This document shows positions 21,509 to 33,087 of a DNA stretch of 64,000 bases, in pieces (within the stretch, counting starts at the first letter, position 1; every line of letters starts with the position of its first letter). The notes under the pieces are model-generated. The model made no database searches. It was not told the DNA's origin and saw only the letters and a list, made by a program, of their open reading frames with translations. A program made the position numbers and the translations under genes. Origin of the DNA: Agathobacter sp. (GTDB lineage: Bacteria; Bacillota; Clostridia; Lachnospirales; Lachnospiraceae); contig JAFQRZ010000022.1 of NCBI GenBank assembly GCA_017409825.1, forward strand, positions 61,496-125,495. Direction: 5' to 3'.

Positions 21509-22783
21509 TTATCTATAAATTATATCTTCTCTTCCAGGACCATTTGAAATCATTGTAATTGGATATCCAATATGTTCTTCAATGAATTCAATATATTTAC
21601 GACAGTTTTCAGGAAGTTTATCATATTCTTTGATTCCACGAATATCACATTTCCATCCTGGTAGTACTTCGAATACTGGTTTTGCTTTTTCCAATAAATG
21701 TGTAACCGGAAAATCTGTAGTAACTTCGCCATCAATTTCGTATCCGACGCAAATCGGAATCTCGTCTAAATATCCTAAAACATCTAATACGGTAAATGCA
21801 ACATCCGTAGTTCCCTGCATACGGCACCCATATTTCGAAGCCACGCAGTCAAACCATCCCATTCTTCGTGGGCGTCCTGTAGTAGCACCATATTCTCCGC
21901 CATCACCACCGCGTCTTCTTAATTCATCTGCTTCATCACCAAAAATTTCACTAACAAAAGCACCTGCTCCAACTGCAGATGAATAAGCTTTACAAACTGT
22001 AATAATCTGCTTGATTTCGTATGGTGGAATACCTGCACCAATGGCTCCATATGCAGCCAATGTGGATGAAGATGTTACCATTGGATAAATGCCATGATCT
22101 GTGTCTTTTAATGTTCCAAGTTGTCCTTCTAGTAATATTGTTTTATTTTCTTTAATGGCATTATTTAGTATAGTAGAAACATCTGCAACGAAAGGTGCCA
22201 CCATATCACGATATTCATGGAGTGCTTCCAATAACTTCTTAGCATCAATCAAAGGTTTATGATACATATGCTCTAGCATAACATTTTTTTGTTCTACTAC
22301 TCTTTCTACCTTTTCTTTTAAACCTTCTTCATCAAATAATTCGCTTACCTGAAAACCAATCTTGGCATATTTGTCTGAATAAAATGGTGCAATACCAGAT
22401 TTAGTAGAACCGAATGACTTTTTGCCAAGTCGCTCCTCTTCATACTGATCAAATAAAATATGATAAGGCATTACCATTTGTGCCCTGTCAGAAACGAGAA
22501 TCTTTGGCATAGGCACTCCTTTTTCCACAAGGGATTGAATCTCTTTGAAAAGGAGTGGAATATTTAAAGCAACACCATTACCAATCACACTAGTTGTATG
22601 ATTATAAAATACGCCTGATGGTAAAGTGTGCAGTGCAAATTTACCATATTCATTTACTATTGTATGTCCTGCATTTGCTCCACCTTGAAAACGCACAATA
22701 TAATCAGCATTGCTTGCCAACATATCTGTAATTTTACCTTTTCCTTCATCTCCCCAGTTCGCACCTACTACTGCTTTCACCAT
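21509..22783 (-). CDS. purA: Adenylosuccinate synthetase
   Basis: PurA joins IMP and aspartate with GTP to form adenylosuccinate, the first step from IMP to AMP. The 424-residue protein has the N-terminal GTP loop GANWGDEGKGKITDML, the catalytic Asp within it, GGANAGHTIV, and the IMP-binding stretch STKSGIAPFYSDKYAK. C-terminal GRPRRMGWFD is the usual signature. It lies 15 bases after purB, so both AMP-branch genes are adjacent. Confidence 0.96.
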   Translation of the reverse strand: MVKAVVGANWGDEGKGKITDMLASNADYIVRFQGGANAGHTIVNEYGKFALHTLPSGVFYNHTTSVIGNGVALNIPLLFKEIQSLVEKGVPMPKILVSDRAQMVMPYHILFDQYEEERLGKKSFGSTKSGIAPFYSDKYAKIGFQVSELFDEEGLKEKVERVVEQKNVMLEHMYHKPLIDAKKLLEALHEYRDMVAPFVADVSTILNNAIKENKTILLEGQLGTLKDTDHGIYPMVTSSSTLAAYGAIGAGIPPYEIKQIITVCKAYSSAVGAGAFVSEIFGDEADELRRRGGDGGEYGATTGRPRRMGWFDCVASKYGCRMQGTTDVAFTVLDVLGYLDEIPICVGYEIDGEVTTDFPVTHLLEKAKPVFEVLPGWKCDIRGIKEYDKLPENCRKYIEFIEEHIGYPITMISNGPGREDIIYR

Positions 22784-22798
22784 ATGAATTACCTCGCT

Positions 22799-24253
22799 TT
22801 ACACATTAATTTCAACTGAAATCCCAAGTAGTTCTTTATTCGCTTCTAAAATTGGGCGAATATGATTACTTAAATAAGTTTCTACTTGTTCTTTCGAACG
22901 TCCTACATATTTTGCTGGGTCCATAGTTTCCTGTAGTTCTTCAATAGACAACTTAAATGCAGAATCTGCAGCAATTAATTCCAACAGATTATTTTCCTTG
23001 CCTTCTACTTTCACATTACGTCCAGCTTCCATAGAAAGTTCACGGATACGTTCATGAAGTTCCTGTCTGTTTCCACCCTTCTTTACTGCATCCATCATAA
23101 TATTTTCTGTTGCCATAAATGGCAGTTCACTCATAAGCCTCTTTTCGATTACCTTTGGGTAAACAACCAATCCATCTACTACATTCAGACACAAATCCAA
23201 TATGCCATCTACCGCTAAAAATCCTTCTGGAATGGCTAATCTCTTGTTTGCTGAATCATCCAAAGTTCTTTCAAACCACTGAGTAGCGGATGTAATCGCA
23301 GGATTTAAGGCATCCACCATAACAAATCGCGCCAAGGAAGTAATTCGTTCACTTCTCATTGGATTTCTCTTATATGCCATAGCAGAAGAACCAATCTGAT
23401 TCTTTTCAAATGGTTCTTCGATTTCTTTTAAATGTTGCAACAAACGAATATCATTACTCATTTTATGCGCACTAGCAGCGATTCCAGCCAAAACATTCAA
23501 AACACGTGTATCTATTTTTCTAGAATAAGTCTGTCCGGAAACAGGAAAGCATGCATCAAACCCCATTTTTTGTGCAATCATAGGGTCGATTTTGTCAATC
23601 GTTTCCTGGTCTCCGTCAAACAATTCCAAAAATGATGCCTGTGTACCAGTTGTTCCTTTCGATCCTAATAACTTCATATTAGAAAGTACAAAATCCAGTT
23701 CTTCTAAATCCAACTGAAATTCCTGTAGCCAAAGACAGGCACGTTTTCCAACTGTTGTTGGCTGAGCCGGCTGAAAATGGGTGAATGCCAAGGTTGGCAA
23801 GTCTTTATATTCTTCTGCAAAATCAGCCAATACTTTCATAACATTGACCAATTTTTTCTTTACTAAACGCAAAGCTTCCGTCATTACAATAATATCTGTG
23901 TTATCCCCTACATAACAGGAAGTCGCTCCCAAATGAATGATTCCTGCAGCCTTTGGACATTGCTGTCCATAAGCATATACATGGCTCATAACGTCATGAC
24001 GCACCAGTTTTTCACGTTCTTTTGCTACGTCATAATTGATATCCTCTGCATATGCTTTTAATTCTTCAATCTGTTCCTCTGTAATAACTGGTTTTCCATT
24101 CTGGCTTAAACCAAGCTCTTTTTCCGTTTCAGCTAATGCAATCCAAAGCTTTCTCCATGTACGAAATTTCATGTCTGGTGAAAAGATGTATTGCATCTCC
24201 TTACTTGCATATCTTTCTGATAATGGGCTTTGGTATTTGTCAGTTGTTTGCAT
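22799..24253 (-). CDS. purB: Adenylosuccinate lyase
   Basis: PurB removes fumarate from adenylosuccinate and from SAICAR, serving both purine completion and AMP formation. The 484-residue protein carries the fumarase/aspartase signature [17 protein letters not shown] with the catalytic serine loop, plus [14 protein letters not shown] and [15 protein letters not shown]. It is longer than the B. subtilis enzyme (about 430) and closer to the length of the eukaryote-like clade. It lies 10 bases after the malic enzyme gene. Confidence 0.95.
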   Translation of the reverse strand: MQTTDKYQSPLSERYASKEMQYIFSPDMKFRTWRKLWIALAETEKELGLSQNGKPVITEEQIEELKAYAEDINYDVAKEREKLVRHDVMSHVYAYGQQCPKAAGIIHLGATSCYVGDNTDIIVMTEALRLVKKKLVNVMKVLADFAEEYKDLPTLAFTHFQPAQPTTVGKRACLWLQEFQLDLEELDFVLSNMKLLGSKGTTGTQASFLELFDGDQETIDKIDPMIAQKMGFDACFPVSGQTYSRKIDTRVLNVLAGIAASAHKMSNDIRLLQHLKEIEEPFEKNQIGSSAMAYKRNPMRSERITSLARFVMVDALNPAITSATQWFERTLDDSANKRLAIPEGFLAVDGILDLCLNVVDGLVVYPKVIEKRLMSELPFMATENIMMDAVKKGGNRQELHERIRELSMEAGRNVKVEGKENNLLELIAADSAFKLSIEELQETMDPAKYVGRSKEQVETYLSNHIRPILEANKELLGISVEINV

Positions 24254-24263
24254 AAGTTTCCTC

Positions 24264-25415
24264 CTATTTCACATGTATTTTAACTGCTTGACTTACCACT
24301 TCAGGTACACGTGGGTCAAAAGCCTCAGGCATGATAAAATCTTCGTTTAATTCTTCATCTGAAACAAGTGCAGCAAGAGCCTCTGCCGCAGCAAGTTTCA
24401 TTTCCACTGTAATCTGCGACGCACGGCCTTCTAACGCACCTTTGAAAATACCGGGAAATGCTATAACATTGTTAATCTGGTTAGGAAAGTCGCTTCGTCC
24501 TGTACCAACTATACGCGCTCCTGCGGCTTTTGCAACATCCGGCATAATCTCTGGAACAGGATTTGCCATAGCAAAAAGGAGGGCATCTTTGTTCATGGAA
24601 GCTACCATTTCAGGTGTCACGATATTTGGTGCAGATACTCCTATAAAAATATCTGCTCCTTTTAATGCATCTGCCAAAGTTCCCTTTTTATTAGAAAGAT
24701 TGGTAACTTCCGTCATCTTTTTCTGCATCCAATTTAAATTTGGATAATCATTTCCGATGATACCTTCTCTATCACACATGATGACATTAGTAAAGCCATA
24801 TCTAAGCAGAAGCTTGGTGATAGCTACACCGGCAGAACCCGCTCCGTTTACAATGACTTTACAGTCTTCTTTTTTCTTTCCGATAATACGTAGTCCATTA
24901 ATGATACCAGCTAAGACAACAATCGCTGTTCCATGTTGGTCATCATGAAAGACAGGAATATCTAATATTTCTTTCAGACGCTCCTCTATCTCAAAACAAC
25001 GTGGTGCCGAAATATCCTCTAAATTAATACCACCAAAACCAGGAGCAATATTTTTTACTGCTGTGATGATTTCCTCTGTATCCTGTGTATCCAGACAGAT
25101 TGGAACTGCATTTACATCTCCAAACTCTTTAAAAAGAACACATTTTCCTTCCATAACAGGCATAGCTGCATAAGGTCCAATGTTTCCAAGTCCAAGTACA
25201 GCACTACCATCTGAAACGACAGCTACGGTGTTGGCTTTCCAAGTATATGTATACGCAAGTGTTTCATCCTGTGCTATTTCCTTACAAGGCTCTGCAACGC
25301 CAGGAGTATAAGCAATAGCTAAATCTTCACGGCTATTTACCTTGGATTTTGCAGTAGTTTCTAATTTGCCTTTCCATACTTTGTGGCTGGCAAGGGCTAT
25401 TTCCTTCATATCCAT
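24264..25415 (-). CDS. Malic enzyme (malate dehydrogenase, decarboxylating)
   Basis: The 383-residue enzyme decarboxylates malate to pyruvate while reducing NAD(P). N-terminal malic domain: [14 protein letters not shown] with the catalytic Tyr, [16 protein letters not shown], and [13 protein letters not shown]. The nucleotide-binding half starts at [16 protein letters not shown]. It is the short bacterial form without a phosphotransacetylase domain. Within a glutamine-centred train it may supply reducing power for glutamate synthesis or recycle fumarate released by PurB via malate; that link is inference. Cofactor preference is not clear from sequence. Confidence 0.93.
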   Translation of the reverse strand: MDMKEIALASHKVWKGKLETTAKSKVNSREDLAIAYTPGVAEPCKEIAQDETLAYTYTWKANTVAVVSDGSAVLGLGNIGPYAAMPVMEGKCVLFKEFGDVNAVPICLDTQDTEEIITAVKNIAPGFGGINLEDISAPRCFEIEERLKEILDIPVFHDDQHGTAIVVLAGIINGLRIIGKKKEDCKVIVNGAGSAGVAITKLLLRYGFTNVIMCDREGIIGNDYPNLNWMQKKMTEVTNLSNKKGTLADALKGADIFIGVSAPNIVTPEMVASMNKDALLFAMANPVPEIMPDVAKAAGARIVGTGRSDFPNQINNVIAFPGIFKGALEGRASQITVEMKLAAAEALAALVSDEELNEDFIMPEAFDPRVPEVVSQAVKIHVK

Positions 25416-25425
25416 AAATACCCTC

Positions 25426-26133
25426 CTATGAAAGTCCTAATCTTTTCATAACTTCCTTATAGGCTTCCTCTACATTTCCTAGGTCTCTGCGGAATCTGTC
25501 TTTATCCAGTTTTTCATTTGTATGTACATCCCACAAACGACAGGTATCTGGAGAAATCTCATCCGCCAAAATAATTTTATCATGATACCGTCCAAATTCA
25601 ATTTTAAAATCGATCAAACGTAGGTCTGCTTTCAAGAAATATGCTTTCAATACCTCGTTTATCTTAAATGCATACTTTTTGATAGTTTCGATTTCTTCCC
25701 ATGTAGCCAAATCTAAGGCTCTTGCAAAATAGTCGTTAATAAGTGGATCTCCTAATGCATCATTTTTATAGGAAAATTCGATAGTTGGTTCTGTAAACTC
25801 CGTTCCTTCTTCAATTCCTAATCTCTTTGAAAAACTACCTGCTGCCACATTACGTACGATAACCTCTAATGGTACAATAGAAACCTTCTTTACTGCGGTC
25901 TCTCTGTCACTGATTTCTTCAATAAAATGTGTTGGAACTCCTTCTTTCTCTAACTGCTGAAAGAGGTAATTTGTCATACGATTATTGATAGCACCTTTTC
26001 CAACAATAGTTCCCTTCTTTTCTCCATTAAAAGCAGTCGCATCATCCTTATAATCCACAATTAATATGTTTGGATTATCTGTTGCAAATATTTTTTTTGC
26101 TTTTCCTTCATATAACTGTGCACCTTTTTTCAT
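25426..26133 (-). CDS. purC: SAICAR synthase
   Basis: PurC adds aspartate to CAIR using ATP in purine synthesis. The 235-residue protein shows [10 protein letters not shown] at the N-terminus, [30 protein letters not shown] and the catalytic Asp block [22 protein letters not shown]. It is two bases from nadE. The rest of the purine pathway, apart from purA, purB, purF and guaA, is not in the window. Confidence 0.97.
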   Translation of the reverse strand: MKKGAQLYEGKAKKIFATDNPNILIVDYKDDATAFNGEKKGTIVGKGAINNRMTNYLFQQLEKEGVPTHFIEEISDRETAVKKVSIVPLEVIVRNVAAGSFSKRLGIEEGTEFTEPTIEFSYKNDALGDPLINDYFARALDLATWEEIETIKKYAFKINEVLKAYFLKADLRLIDFKIEFGRYHDKIILADEISPDTCRLWDVHTNEKLDKDRFRRDLGNVEEAYKEVMKRLGLS

Positions 26134-26134
26134 A

Positions 26135-26881
26135 TTATGCCTCCTTGTCTGTCATCTTAAAACATGGCATTAATTCTAATTTAAATTTATTTCTCTTATG
26201 CAATTCATCAATCCTATTCTTTGTTTTTACATCTTCACATATCCCTTCTCGAATATAGCGATCTAACATTGCATAAGTAAAACCAAGATTATCTTCATCT
26301 GTCTTTCCGCAGAGACCATCCGATGGTGTTTTTTCTACCAGTCTATCTGGCAATCCCAACTCCATTCCTATCTGCTTCACCTCTGTAACTGTCAGATTAG
26401 CCAAGGGACTAAAATCCCCTGCCGCATCTCCATAACGTGTAGAGTAGCCTACCCAGTCTTCTGACAAATTACAGGTATTTGCAACCCTGCCATTCATACT
26501 TTGACTGATTGCATATAAAGTTGTCATACGAACTCTTGGTGGTAGATTGATTCTGGTTTGAGATGTTAATTCTGTCACTTCTTCTATTTCTGCCAAAAGT
26601 GCATCTACAGTATTTTTTATATTCACTTCTACACTTCTTATTCCAAGATGCTCTACCAAACACTTTGCCATATCAATGTCAGATTGTTCTCCACAAGGCA
26701 TCAATACACCGACAACTCTATCTTTTCCTAATGCTTCTACACAAAGTGCAGCCACCACTGAACTATCTTTTCCACCTGAAATTCCTATAATAGCATTACA
26801 GTCTGAACCATTCCTTTTAAAAAAATCTCGAATCCAGGCAACACATGCCTCTTTTACTCTGCTTACATTAAATTCGTACAT
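26135..26881 (-). CDS. nadE: NAD synthetase, ammonia-dependent form
   Basis: NadE amidates nicotinic acid adenine dinucleotide to NAD. The 248-residue protein consists only of the ATP-pyrophosphatase domain with PP-loop [15 protein letters not shown]; it lacks the N-terminal nitrilase-like glutaminase domain of the longer form, so it should use free ammonia. [31 protein letters not shown] contains the usual substrate loop. It sits between asnB and purC, consistent with a cluster built around nitrogen donation, and is the one amidation enzyme here that does not carry its own glutaminase. Confidence 0.93.
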   Translation of the reverse strand: MYEFNVSRVKEACVAWIRDFFKRNGSDCNAIIGISGGKDSSVVAALCVEALGKDRVVGVLMPCGEQSDIDMAKCLVEHLGIRSVEVNIKNTVDALLAEIEEVTELTSQTRINLPPRVRMTTLYAISQSMNGRVANTCNLSEDWVGYSTRYGDAAGDFSPLANLTVTEVKQIGMELGLPDRLVEKTPSDGLCGKTDEDNLGFTYAMLDRYIREGICEDVKTKNRIDELHKRNKFKLELMPCFKMTDKEA

Positions 26882-26895
26882 AGGATTACCTCTTT

Positions 26896-28506
26896 TTATA
26901 CACCACTGTTTCCATAGTTCGCTAATACCCTTGCACTTGGATCATTCACGGCACATCCATCCCATTCTTTGTTTGGCATCCAGAAATCCGGAACCATTTG
27001 AGCCTGTCCTGGGTAGTATTTTTCAAATATTTCACGATATAATAGACTCTCTTTTGTAAATGGCGTAGCAAATGTGTATTGTTTTGAACGCTCTTCAAAT
27101 TCTTCATCCGAATAATAGCTTTCTGTATATTCCTTCAAATCATCAACCATACTGTGCCCTACTGCATCACTAAAGGCAGCTTTCTCTCTCCACAGAATCT
27201 CCTCTGGAAGAATTTCATCCTTTTCAAATGCCTTACGTAATAAGTATTTACCCATATGATATGTATTCAACTTCTTAGCAGGATCAATTGCCATGACGTA
27301 TCGGACAAAATTCAAATCTCCAAACGGAACTCTGGCTTCTAAACTATTCGATGCCAGACATCTGTCTGCTCTTAACACATCATAGTAGTGAATTTCACGT
27401 ATTCTCTTTTTCGCTTCCTCCTGAAACGCCTGTGCATTTGGTGCAAAGTCTGTGTATTTATAACCAAACAATTCATCTGATATCTCACCAGTTAAAAGGA
27501 CTTTAATATTCGTATTCTCATGGATTGCTTTACATACCAGATACATTCCCATACTAGCTCTGATTGTTGTAATATCATATGTACCAAGTGCTGCAATCAC
27601 TTCTTCTAACGTATCCAACACTTGCTGCTTTGTCATAATGATTTCCGTATGTTTTGCCCCTATGAAATCCGCTACTTTTTTTGCATATTTCAAATCGATG
27701 GCATCCACATCCATACCAATTGCAAAGGTATGAATTGGTCTTTTTGTAATATTTGCTGCAATAGCACATACTAAACTGGAATCCAACCCACCAGAAAGCA
27801 GAAAACCAAGTGGAGCATCTGCATCAAGTCTCTTATCCACACCCTTAATTAATAAATCATGAATGTGACTACATATTTCATCCACTTCTTCATGTTTATA
27901 ACCTAAAACTTTGGAAATATCTTCATAACAGATAAATTTAGCTTCTGCATCTTCTCCTTTGGATAAATCCAGTATCATATAATGTCCTGGTGGAAATGGA
28001 TTTATTTTCTGAACCATTCCAACCAAATTTTTTGCTTCACTTGCTAATACAAACGAGCCATTTTCTGAATATCCATAAAACAATGGACGAATCCCAATTG
28101 GATCTCTAGCAGCAAGTACCAGATTCTTTTCTGCGTCATACATAATACAGGCAAACTCCGCATCCATGTGGGCAAACATATCTACTCCATATTCCTTATA
28201 TAATGGAAGTAAAATCTCACAATCGGATTCACTAACAAAGGAATAGCCTCTGTTTTTCAACTCTTTTTTCAATCTACGAAATCCATAGATTTCACCATTG
28301 CATACAATATAATTTCCATTTCTTTCAAATGGCTGCATTCCGCCTTCCGAAAGTCCCATAATTGCCAGTCTGGCAAATCCCAAATAACCAACCTCTGTCT
28401 CAACTACCTGTTGTGCATCCGGCCCTCTTTTTATAGTTTGCAACAATGCATTTTCTATATCTTGTTTCGATACATCTTTTCCTATATAACCTAAAATTGA
28501 ACACAT
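26896..28506 (-). CDS. asnB: Asparagine synthase (glutamine-hydrolysing)
   Basis: AsnB makes asparagine from aspartate, glutamine and ATP. The 536-residue protein begins MCSILGYIG with the class II amidotransferase Cys2, followed by RGPDAQ and NGEIYGFRRL in the glutaminase domain. The synthetase domain has the PP-loop FLLSGGLDSSLVCAIA and the downstream LTGEISDELFGY. The length fits the E. coli AsnB/plant class. It lies 25 bases after dapL. Confidence 0.95.
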   Translation of the reverse strand: MCSILGYIGKDVSKQDIENALLQTIKRGPDAQQVVETEVGYLGFARLAIMGLSEGGMQPFERNGNYIVCNGEIYGFRRLKKELKNRGYSFVSESDCEILLPLYKEYGVDMFAHMDAEFACIMYDAEKNLVLAARDPIGIRPLFYGYSENGSFVLASEAKNLVGMVQKINPFPPGHYMILDLSKGEDAEAKFICYEDISKVLGYKHEEVDEICSHIHDLLIKGVDKRLDADAPLGFLLSGGLDSSLVCAIAANITKRPIHTFAIGMDVDAIDLKYAKKVADFIGAKHTEIIMTKQQVLDTLEEVIAALGTYDITTIRASMGMYLVCKAIHENTNIKVLLTGEISDELFGYKYTDFAPNAQAFQEEAKKRIREIHYYDVLRADRCLASNSLEARVPFGDLNFVRYVMAIDPAKKLNTYHMGKYLLRKAFEKDEILPEEILWREKAAFSDAVGHSMVDDLKEYTESYYSDEEFEERSKQYTFATPFTKESLLYREIFEKYYPGQAQMVPDFWMPNKEWDGCAVNDPSARVLANYGNSGV

Positions 28507-28531
28507 ATTTCGTACCTCTTCTTAAGAAGTA

Positions 28532-29746
28532 TTACATCCTCTTAATTCTTTCTAATGCCTCAATCGTATTTTCATAAGTACCAAAGGCTGTCAAACGGAA
28601 AAAACCTTCTCCGTTAACACCAAAGCCAACACCAGGAGTACCTACTATCTGAACTTTTTCTAATAACTCATCAAAAAACTGCCACGATTTTTTTCCATTT
28701 GGCACTTTCCACCATATATAAGGTGCATTGTCTCCACCATATACCGTATATCCATAGGAAGTTAACCCTTCCCGAATAGTTTTCGCATTCTTCATATAAT
28801 ACGCAATCTGCTCTGATAACTGTTTTTTTCCTACTTCCGAATATACCGCTTCACCAGCTCTTTGCACAATGTATGGTGCACCATTATATTTGGTTCCATG
28901 TCTTCGGTTCCATAAACTATGAAGTGATGTTCCATTACTCTGAAGTTCTTTTGGAATCACCGTATAACCCAGCCTCAAACCTGTAAAACCAGCATTCTTG
29001 GAAAAACTATGCATTTCTATGGCACAAGTTCTAGCTCCTTCACACTCATAGATACTATGGGGAATCCCTTTTTCTGAAATATAAGCCTCATATGCGGCAT
29101 CATATAAGATTACTGCACCGTTTTTATTGGCATAATCCACCCATTGCTGTAATCTCTCCTTTGTGATCGTCATTCCAGTCGGATTGTTTGGAAAACATAA
29201 ATAAATGATATCTGGTATAACACTTGGTAATTCTGGTACAAAACCATTCATTGGAGTACAGGGCATATAAATCAGATGATCAAATCCATTCGTTATCGAA
29301 TTATACGCACCTGTTCTGCCTGCCATTACATTGGTATCCACATATACTGGATATACTGGATCACAAATTGCCACACGGTTATCAATCCCAAAAATCTCCT
29401 GAATATTTCCTACGTCACATTTTGCTCCGTCAGAAATAAAAATCTCATCCGCTTTAATCTCACAACCTCTGGCTCTATAATCTTCTCTTGCTATGGTTTC
29501 TCTTAAAAACGCATAGCCTTGCTCTGGTCCATAACCATGAAACCCTTCTTCTGTTCCCATCTCATCTACGGCTTTATGAAGTGCCTCGATAATTGCTGGC
29601 ACAATCGGCTGTGTAACATCACCAATACCAAGTCGAATAATATCAGCATCCTGGTTATTTGCCTTGTATTCATTTACTTTTCCAGCAATCGTCGAAAACA
29701 AATAGTTACCTTGTAATTTCAAATAATTCTCATTTATTGTAAACAT
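28532..29746 (-). CDS. dapL: LL-diaminopimelate aminotransferase
   Basis: DapL converts tetrahydrodipicolinate directly to LL-diaminopimelate with glutamate as amino donor, the short lysine and peptidoglycan route found in many Clostridia. The 404-residue fold-type I PLP enzyme has the Schiff-base Lys in [25 protein letters not shown], and YDAAYEAYI. Starts possible: GTG at 29749 or the adjacent ATG at 29746; the ATG sits at better spacing from AAAGGG. It ties cell-wall precursor supply to the glutamate genes upstream. Confidence 0.95.
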   Translation of the reverse strand: MFTINENYLKLQGNYLFSTIAGKVNEYKANNQDADIIRLGIGDVTQPIVPAIIEALHKAVDEMGTEEGFHGYGPEQGYAFLRETIAREDYRARGCEIKADEIFISDGAKCDVGNIQEIFGIDNRVAICDPVYPVYVDTNVMAGRTGAYNSITNGFDHLIYMPCTPMNGFVPELPSVIPDIIYLCFPNNPTGMTITKERLQQWVDYANKNGAVILYDAAYEAYISEKGIPHSIYECEGARTCAIEMHSFSKNAGFTGLRLGYTVIPKELQSNGTSLHSLWNRRHGTKYNGAPYIVQRAGEAVYSEVGKKQLSEQIAYYMKNAKTIREGLTSYGYTVYGGDNAPYIWWKVPNGKKSWQFFDELLEKVQIVGTPGVGFGVNGEGFFRLTAFGTYENTIEALERIKRM

Positions 29747-29777
29747 CACATCTGCCCTTTCATTGAAATATGCAATT

Positions 29778-30323
29778 CTAATCAGCTTGTAATAATAAAA
29801 TCATCTGAGCTGTTTCAACCATATTTGTACAGGAATCCATGCTGCTTTTTTGAATATATCGAAAAGCCTCCTGCTCGGTCATCTGATTCTTTTCCATCAA
29901 CAGTTTTTTTGCCTGATCGATATATACCTGCTCTTCCCTGCTTCGTTTTTTTGATTTACTTCGATTTCTTTTGATACGTCGTTCTAAATCCATCGATATA
30001 AGTTCTATGGACTGTAGCAACTCTGCAATTCGAAAAGGAATCTCTATTATCGTTACATTTTCAGGACAATGCTCTAAAACATCCTTTGAAGTCAGTAACA
30101 GCATTTCAAAATATTCTGGTAAATTTTCTGCAATTTCCTTACAGTACATATCTTTTAAACTTCTTGCACAAATGATTATTCCACTATCCAGTTCATGCAC
30201 TCTGGATAACACACTTGCTCCAGTTGTACAAATATCTATTTTTGAAATTCCACGAGATTTTAGCATTGTGCTGATTTTCTCCGCATCTTCTAATCTGGGC
30301 ATTGCCACAATAATACTGCCCAT
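29778..30323 (-). CDS. ANTAR-domain RNA-binding antiterminator with degenerate receiver
   Basis: This 181-residue protein has an N-terminal receiver-like fold (1-105), a basic linker ([16 protein letters not shown], about 115-130) and an ANTAR domain (about 132-178: [21 protein letters not shown]). ANTAR domains bind RNA hairpins with hexaloops and prevent terminator formation. The receiver is degenerate: the acidic pair after strand 1 is absent (VAMPRLED), the phospho-acceptor position reads ICARS, and the conserved Lys before Pro-Phe is Ile (EIPF). Phosphorylation is therefore unlikely, and no histidine kinase is nearby. It lies 12 bases after glnA, the arrangement known for nitR of solvent-producing Clostridium. 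Matching hexaloop leaders occur at other nitrogen genes in this window. Confidence 0.92.
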   Translation of the reverse strand: MGSIIVAMPRLEDAEKISTMLKSRGISKIDICTTGASVLSRVHELDSGIIICARSLKDMYCKEIAENLPEYFEMLLLTSKDVLEHCPENVTIIEIPFRIAELLQSIELISMDLERRIKRNRSKSKKRSREEQVYIDQAKKLLMEKNQMTEQEAFRYIQKSSMDSCTNMVETAQMILLLQAD

Positions 30324-30335
30324 GTGACCACCTCG

Positions 30336-31631
30336 TTACATACGATTTAGATATTTTTTTAACTCCCAATCAGAGATATCTTCCATAAAATCATTCCATT
30401 CCGCTAGTTTAAACTTCTTATATATAGAAACAAATTCTTTTCCTAACACATCCTCTAAAAATGAATCTCTTTCTGTTTCTAAAATTGCTCCATACAGGGA
30501 ACCTGGTAAACGTTCCAACTTGGCACCTTCTTCCAAAAGTTCTGTATAAATTTTCCCAACAGGAATTTTCTTTTCAAGCCCCTCCATACCAGCAGCAATA
30601 CAAATTGCAATTGCCAAATATGGATTTGCTGCTGAATCTGGAAAACGCACTTCAATTTTAGTATCTTCCCCTATTCTGGAATGTACTCTTAACAAGGCAT
30701 TCTGATTTTTGGTCGTCCATGCAATATCCTTTGGTGCACCAAAGCCAGAATTAATACGTTTATAGGAATTTACTAATGGATTGGTAATCGCACACATACT
30801 CTTGGCATGTTCCATAATGCCTGCCATAAACCACTTCGCTTCGTCACATACTTCTTTTGTACTTGAATTGAATATATTTCTGCCATTTTTATATACAGAA
30901 AGGTTCAAATGCATACCAGAGCCTGCCACACCTCTTTTCGGTTTTGGCATAAATGTTGCATGCATACCAAAACGTTTCGCGATTGAAAGTACTGCATTAC
31001 GGAACGTTACCACAGAATCCGCGGCTTTTAATGGCTCTGCTTCACGAAAATCAATTTCATTCTGACCAGGAGCAGTCTCATGGTGAGAGGATTCAATTTC
31101 AAATCCCATCTCCTCTAATGTCAACACCATATCTCTTCTTGCATTTTCACCCTGATCAATTGGTCCCACTGACATATAACCTGCTACCTCATGAGTAGTC
31201 GTAGAAGGTATTCCGTTCTCGTCAGAATGGAAGAAGAAAAATTCACACTCCGGATCAATATAAAATTCATAGCCTTTTTCTTTTGCTTTTTCTACCACAT
31301 TTCTCAGTATCGCTCTGGGACTAAATTCACATAGTGTGCCGTCTTCATGATAGACTTCACATAATAATCGAGCAACTTTTCCCTGCTGTGGTCTCCATGG
31401 AAGTACAACAAAAGTATCTAAATCCGGATACAGATACATATCTTCTTCACATTCCAAAAAACCATCATAAAGTGCAGCTCCATCAAAGACATATTTGTTC
31501 TCTAATACCCTCTCAAACTGATTGGATGTAATAGAAATATTCTTTAAATTTCCAAACATGTCTGTAAACTGTAGGCGAATAAATTCCACATCTTCTTGTT
31601 CGATTAATTCCATAATTTCATTTTTTGTCAT
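30336..31631 (-). CDS. glnA: Glutamine synthetase type I
   Basis: GlnA makes glutamine from glutamate, ammonia and ATP. The 431-residue subunit has the GSI pattern: FDGSSL-equivalent FDGAALYDG, metal-site HHETAPGQNEIDFR, GSGMHLNLSVYKNG, NSYKRINSGFGAPKDIAW and the Glu flap region ENAR. Length fits the GSI-alpha class, which is feedback-controlled rather than adenylylated. The ATG at 31631 is spaced ten bases from AGGAG; a TTG two codons earlier is also open. It lies between gltD and the ANTAR gene, giving GOGAT, GS and the presumed regulator in one run. A second, unrelated synthetase (type III) lies at 43.3 kb. Confidence 0.95.
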   Translation of the reverse strand: MTKNEIMELIEQEDVEFIRLQFTDMFGNLKNISITSNQFERVLENKYVFDGAALYDGFLECEEDMYLYPDLDTFVVLPWRPQQGKVARLLCEVYHEDGTLCEFSPRAILRNVVEKAKEKGYEFYIDPECEFFFFHSDENGIPSTTTHEVAGYMSVGPIDQGENARRDMVLTLEEMGFEIESSHHETAPGQNEIDFREAEPLKAADSVVTFRNAVLSIAKRFGMHATFMPKPKRGVAGSGMHLNLSVYKNGRNIFNSSTKEVCDEAKWFMAGIMEHAKSMCAITNPLVNSYKRINSGFGAPKDIAWTTKNQNALLRVHSRIGEDTKIEVRFPDSAANPYLAIAICIAAGMEGLEKKIPVGKIYTELLEEGAKLERLPGSLYGAILETERDSFLEDVLGKEFVSIYKKFKLAEWNDFMEDISDWELKKYLNRM

Positions 31632-31649
31632 AGTCAAAGCTCTCCTTTT

Positions 31650-33074
31650 TTAAAGATTGGTGTATCCCATGAGAGATTCATCTACCTGTCTCGCTGCATT
31701 TCTTCCCTCTGCAATTGCCCAAACCACTAAAGACTGGCCTCTATGCATATCTCCTGCAGTAAATACACCTTTTACATTTGTTTCATAAGAACCGGGTAAT
31801 GTTTTTACATTTGTTCTATCATCACATTCTACACCCATATTTTCCATAATGTAAACCTCACTGCCTAAAAAACCAGCAGCAATTAAAACCAAGTCTGTAG
31901 AAATCGTTTCCCCATCTGTAAGTTTTGCGCCACATACATCACCTACATCATTCATAAAGAACTCTGTTACCGTAGTTTCATATCTTCTTGGATCTTCTCC
32001 ATAAACATGAATAGCTTCTTCCTGACCATAATCAGTCTTTGATACTCGTGGCCATTCTGGCCACGGATTACTCTCCTGACGTTCCTCGGGAGGCTTTGGC
32101 ATCATTTCTAACTGAGTGACACTTTTTGCACCAAGACGTATTACTGTAGCTACACAGTCATTCCCAGTATCTCCACCACCAATTACTACAACATTTTTAT
32201 TTTTTGCTAAGTTGTAAGGAATATCCTTAAAATCACTATCCAATAATTGTTTTGTTACTAATTTCAAAAAATCAACTGCAAAATAGATTCCATTTGCTTC
32301 TCTTCCTTGGACCTGAATATCTCTTGGGTTTGATGCACCACAGGCAAGAATCACGCTGTCATATTGGTTTCTTAACTCCTCGCTTGAAATATCAACCCCA
32401 ACATTCATATTACAGATAAATGTAATCCCAGATTCTTCCATTAATTTTACACGTCGGTCAATTACAGACTTATCCAATTTCATATTCGGAATACCATAGC
32501 GTAACAGTCCTCCAACCCTGTCACTTCTTTCATAAACCGTTACTCTATGTCCTCTCTGATTTAACTGCATTGCTGCTGCAAGACCAGCTGGTCCGCTTCC
32601 TACAATTGCAACCTTCTTTCCTGTCCTGTTTTTGGGTTTTTCCGAAGTTACCAATCCATGTTTGAAGGCATACTCAATCACTGCTCTTTCATTTGCTTTT
32701 GTGGCTACTGCTTCCGTATGTAACCCGCATGTGCAGGCAGCTTCACATAGTGCCGGACAAACTCTGGATGTAAATTCAGGGAAACAATGTGTTTGAGAAA
32801 GTCTGCTATATGCCGCCTCAAAATTCCCCTGATAGACCAAATCATTGATTTCCGGCACTAAATTATGAAGTGGACAACCAGAAACCATTCCAGAAATCTG
32901 CACTCCCGCCTGACAGAATGGAATACCACAATCCATACAACGTGCGGCTTGCTTTCTTTGCTCTTCTAAATGCAGACTTCCATGAAACTCCTCAAAATTG
33001 TGTATCCTTTCACCAGCTGGAGTCTCTGGTCCATTTTTTCTTTTATATTCTAAAAAACCATTTGCTTTTGCCAT
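31650..33074 (-). CDS. gltD: Glutamate synthase, small (FAD/NADPH) subunit
   Basis: GltD takes electrons from NADPH and passes them to GltB. The 474-residue protein starts [12 protein letters not shown] behind GGAGGAATACTTAC. Cysteine clusters near the N-terminus ([27 protein letters not shown]) bind [4Fe-4S] centres, then come the FAD fold [17 protein letters not shown] and the NADPH fold [14 protein letters not shown]. It follows gltB by 13 bases, giving the standard two-subunit GOGAT. Confidence 0.96.
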   Translation of the reverse strand: MAKANGFLEYKRKNGPETPAGERIHNFEEFHGSLHLEEQRKQAARCMDCGIPFCQAGVQISGMVSGCPLHNLVPEINDLVYQGNFEAAYSRLSQTHCFPEFTSRVCPALCEAACTCGLHTEAVATKANERAVIEYAFKHGLVTSEKPKNRTGKKVAIVGSGPAGLAAAMQLNQRGHRVTVYERSDRVGGLLRYGIPNMKLDKSVIDRRVKLMEESGITFICNMNVGVDISSEELRNQYDSVILACGASNPRDIQVQGREANGIYFAVDFLKLVTKQLLDSDFKDIPYNLAKNKNVVVIGGGDTGNDCVATVIRLGAKSVTQLEMMPKPPEERQESNPWPEWPRVSKTDYGQEEAIHVYGEDPRRYETTVTEFFMNDVGDVCGAKLTDGETISTDLVLIAAGFLGSEVYIMENMGVECDDRTNVKTLPGSYETNVKGVFTAGDMHRGQSLVVWAIAEGRNAARQVDESLMGYTNL

Positions 33075-33087
33075 GTAAGTATTCCTC

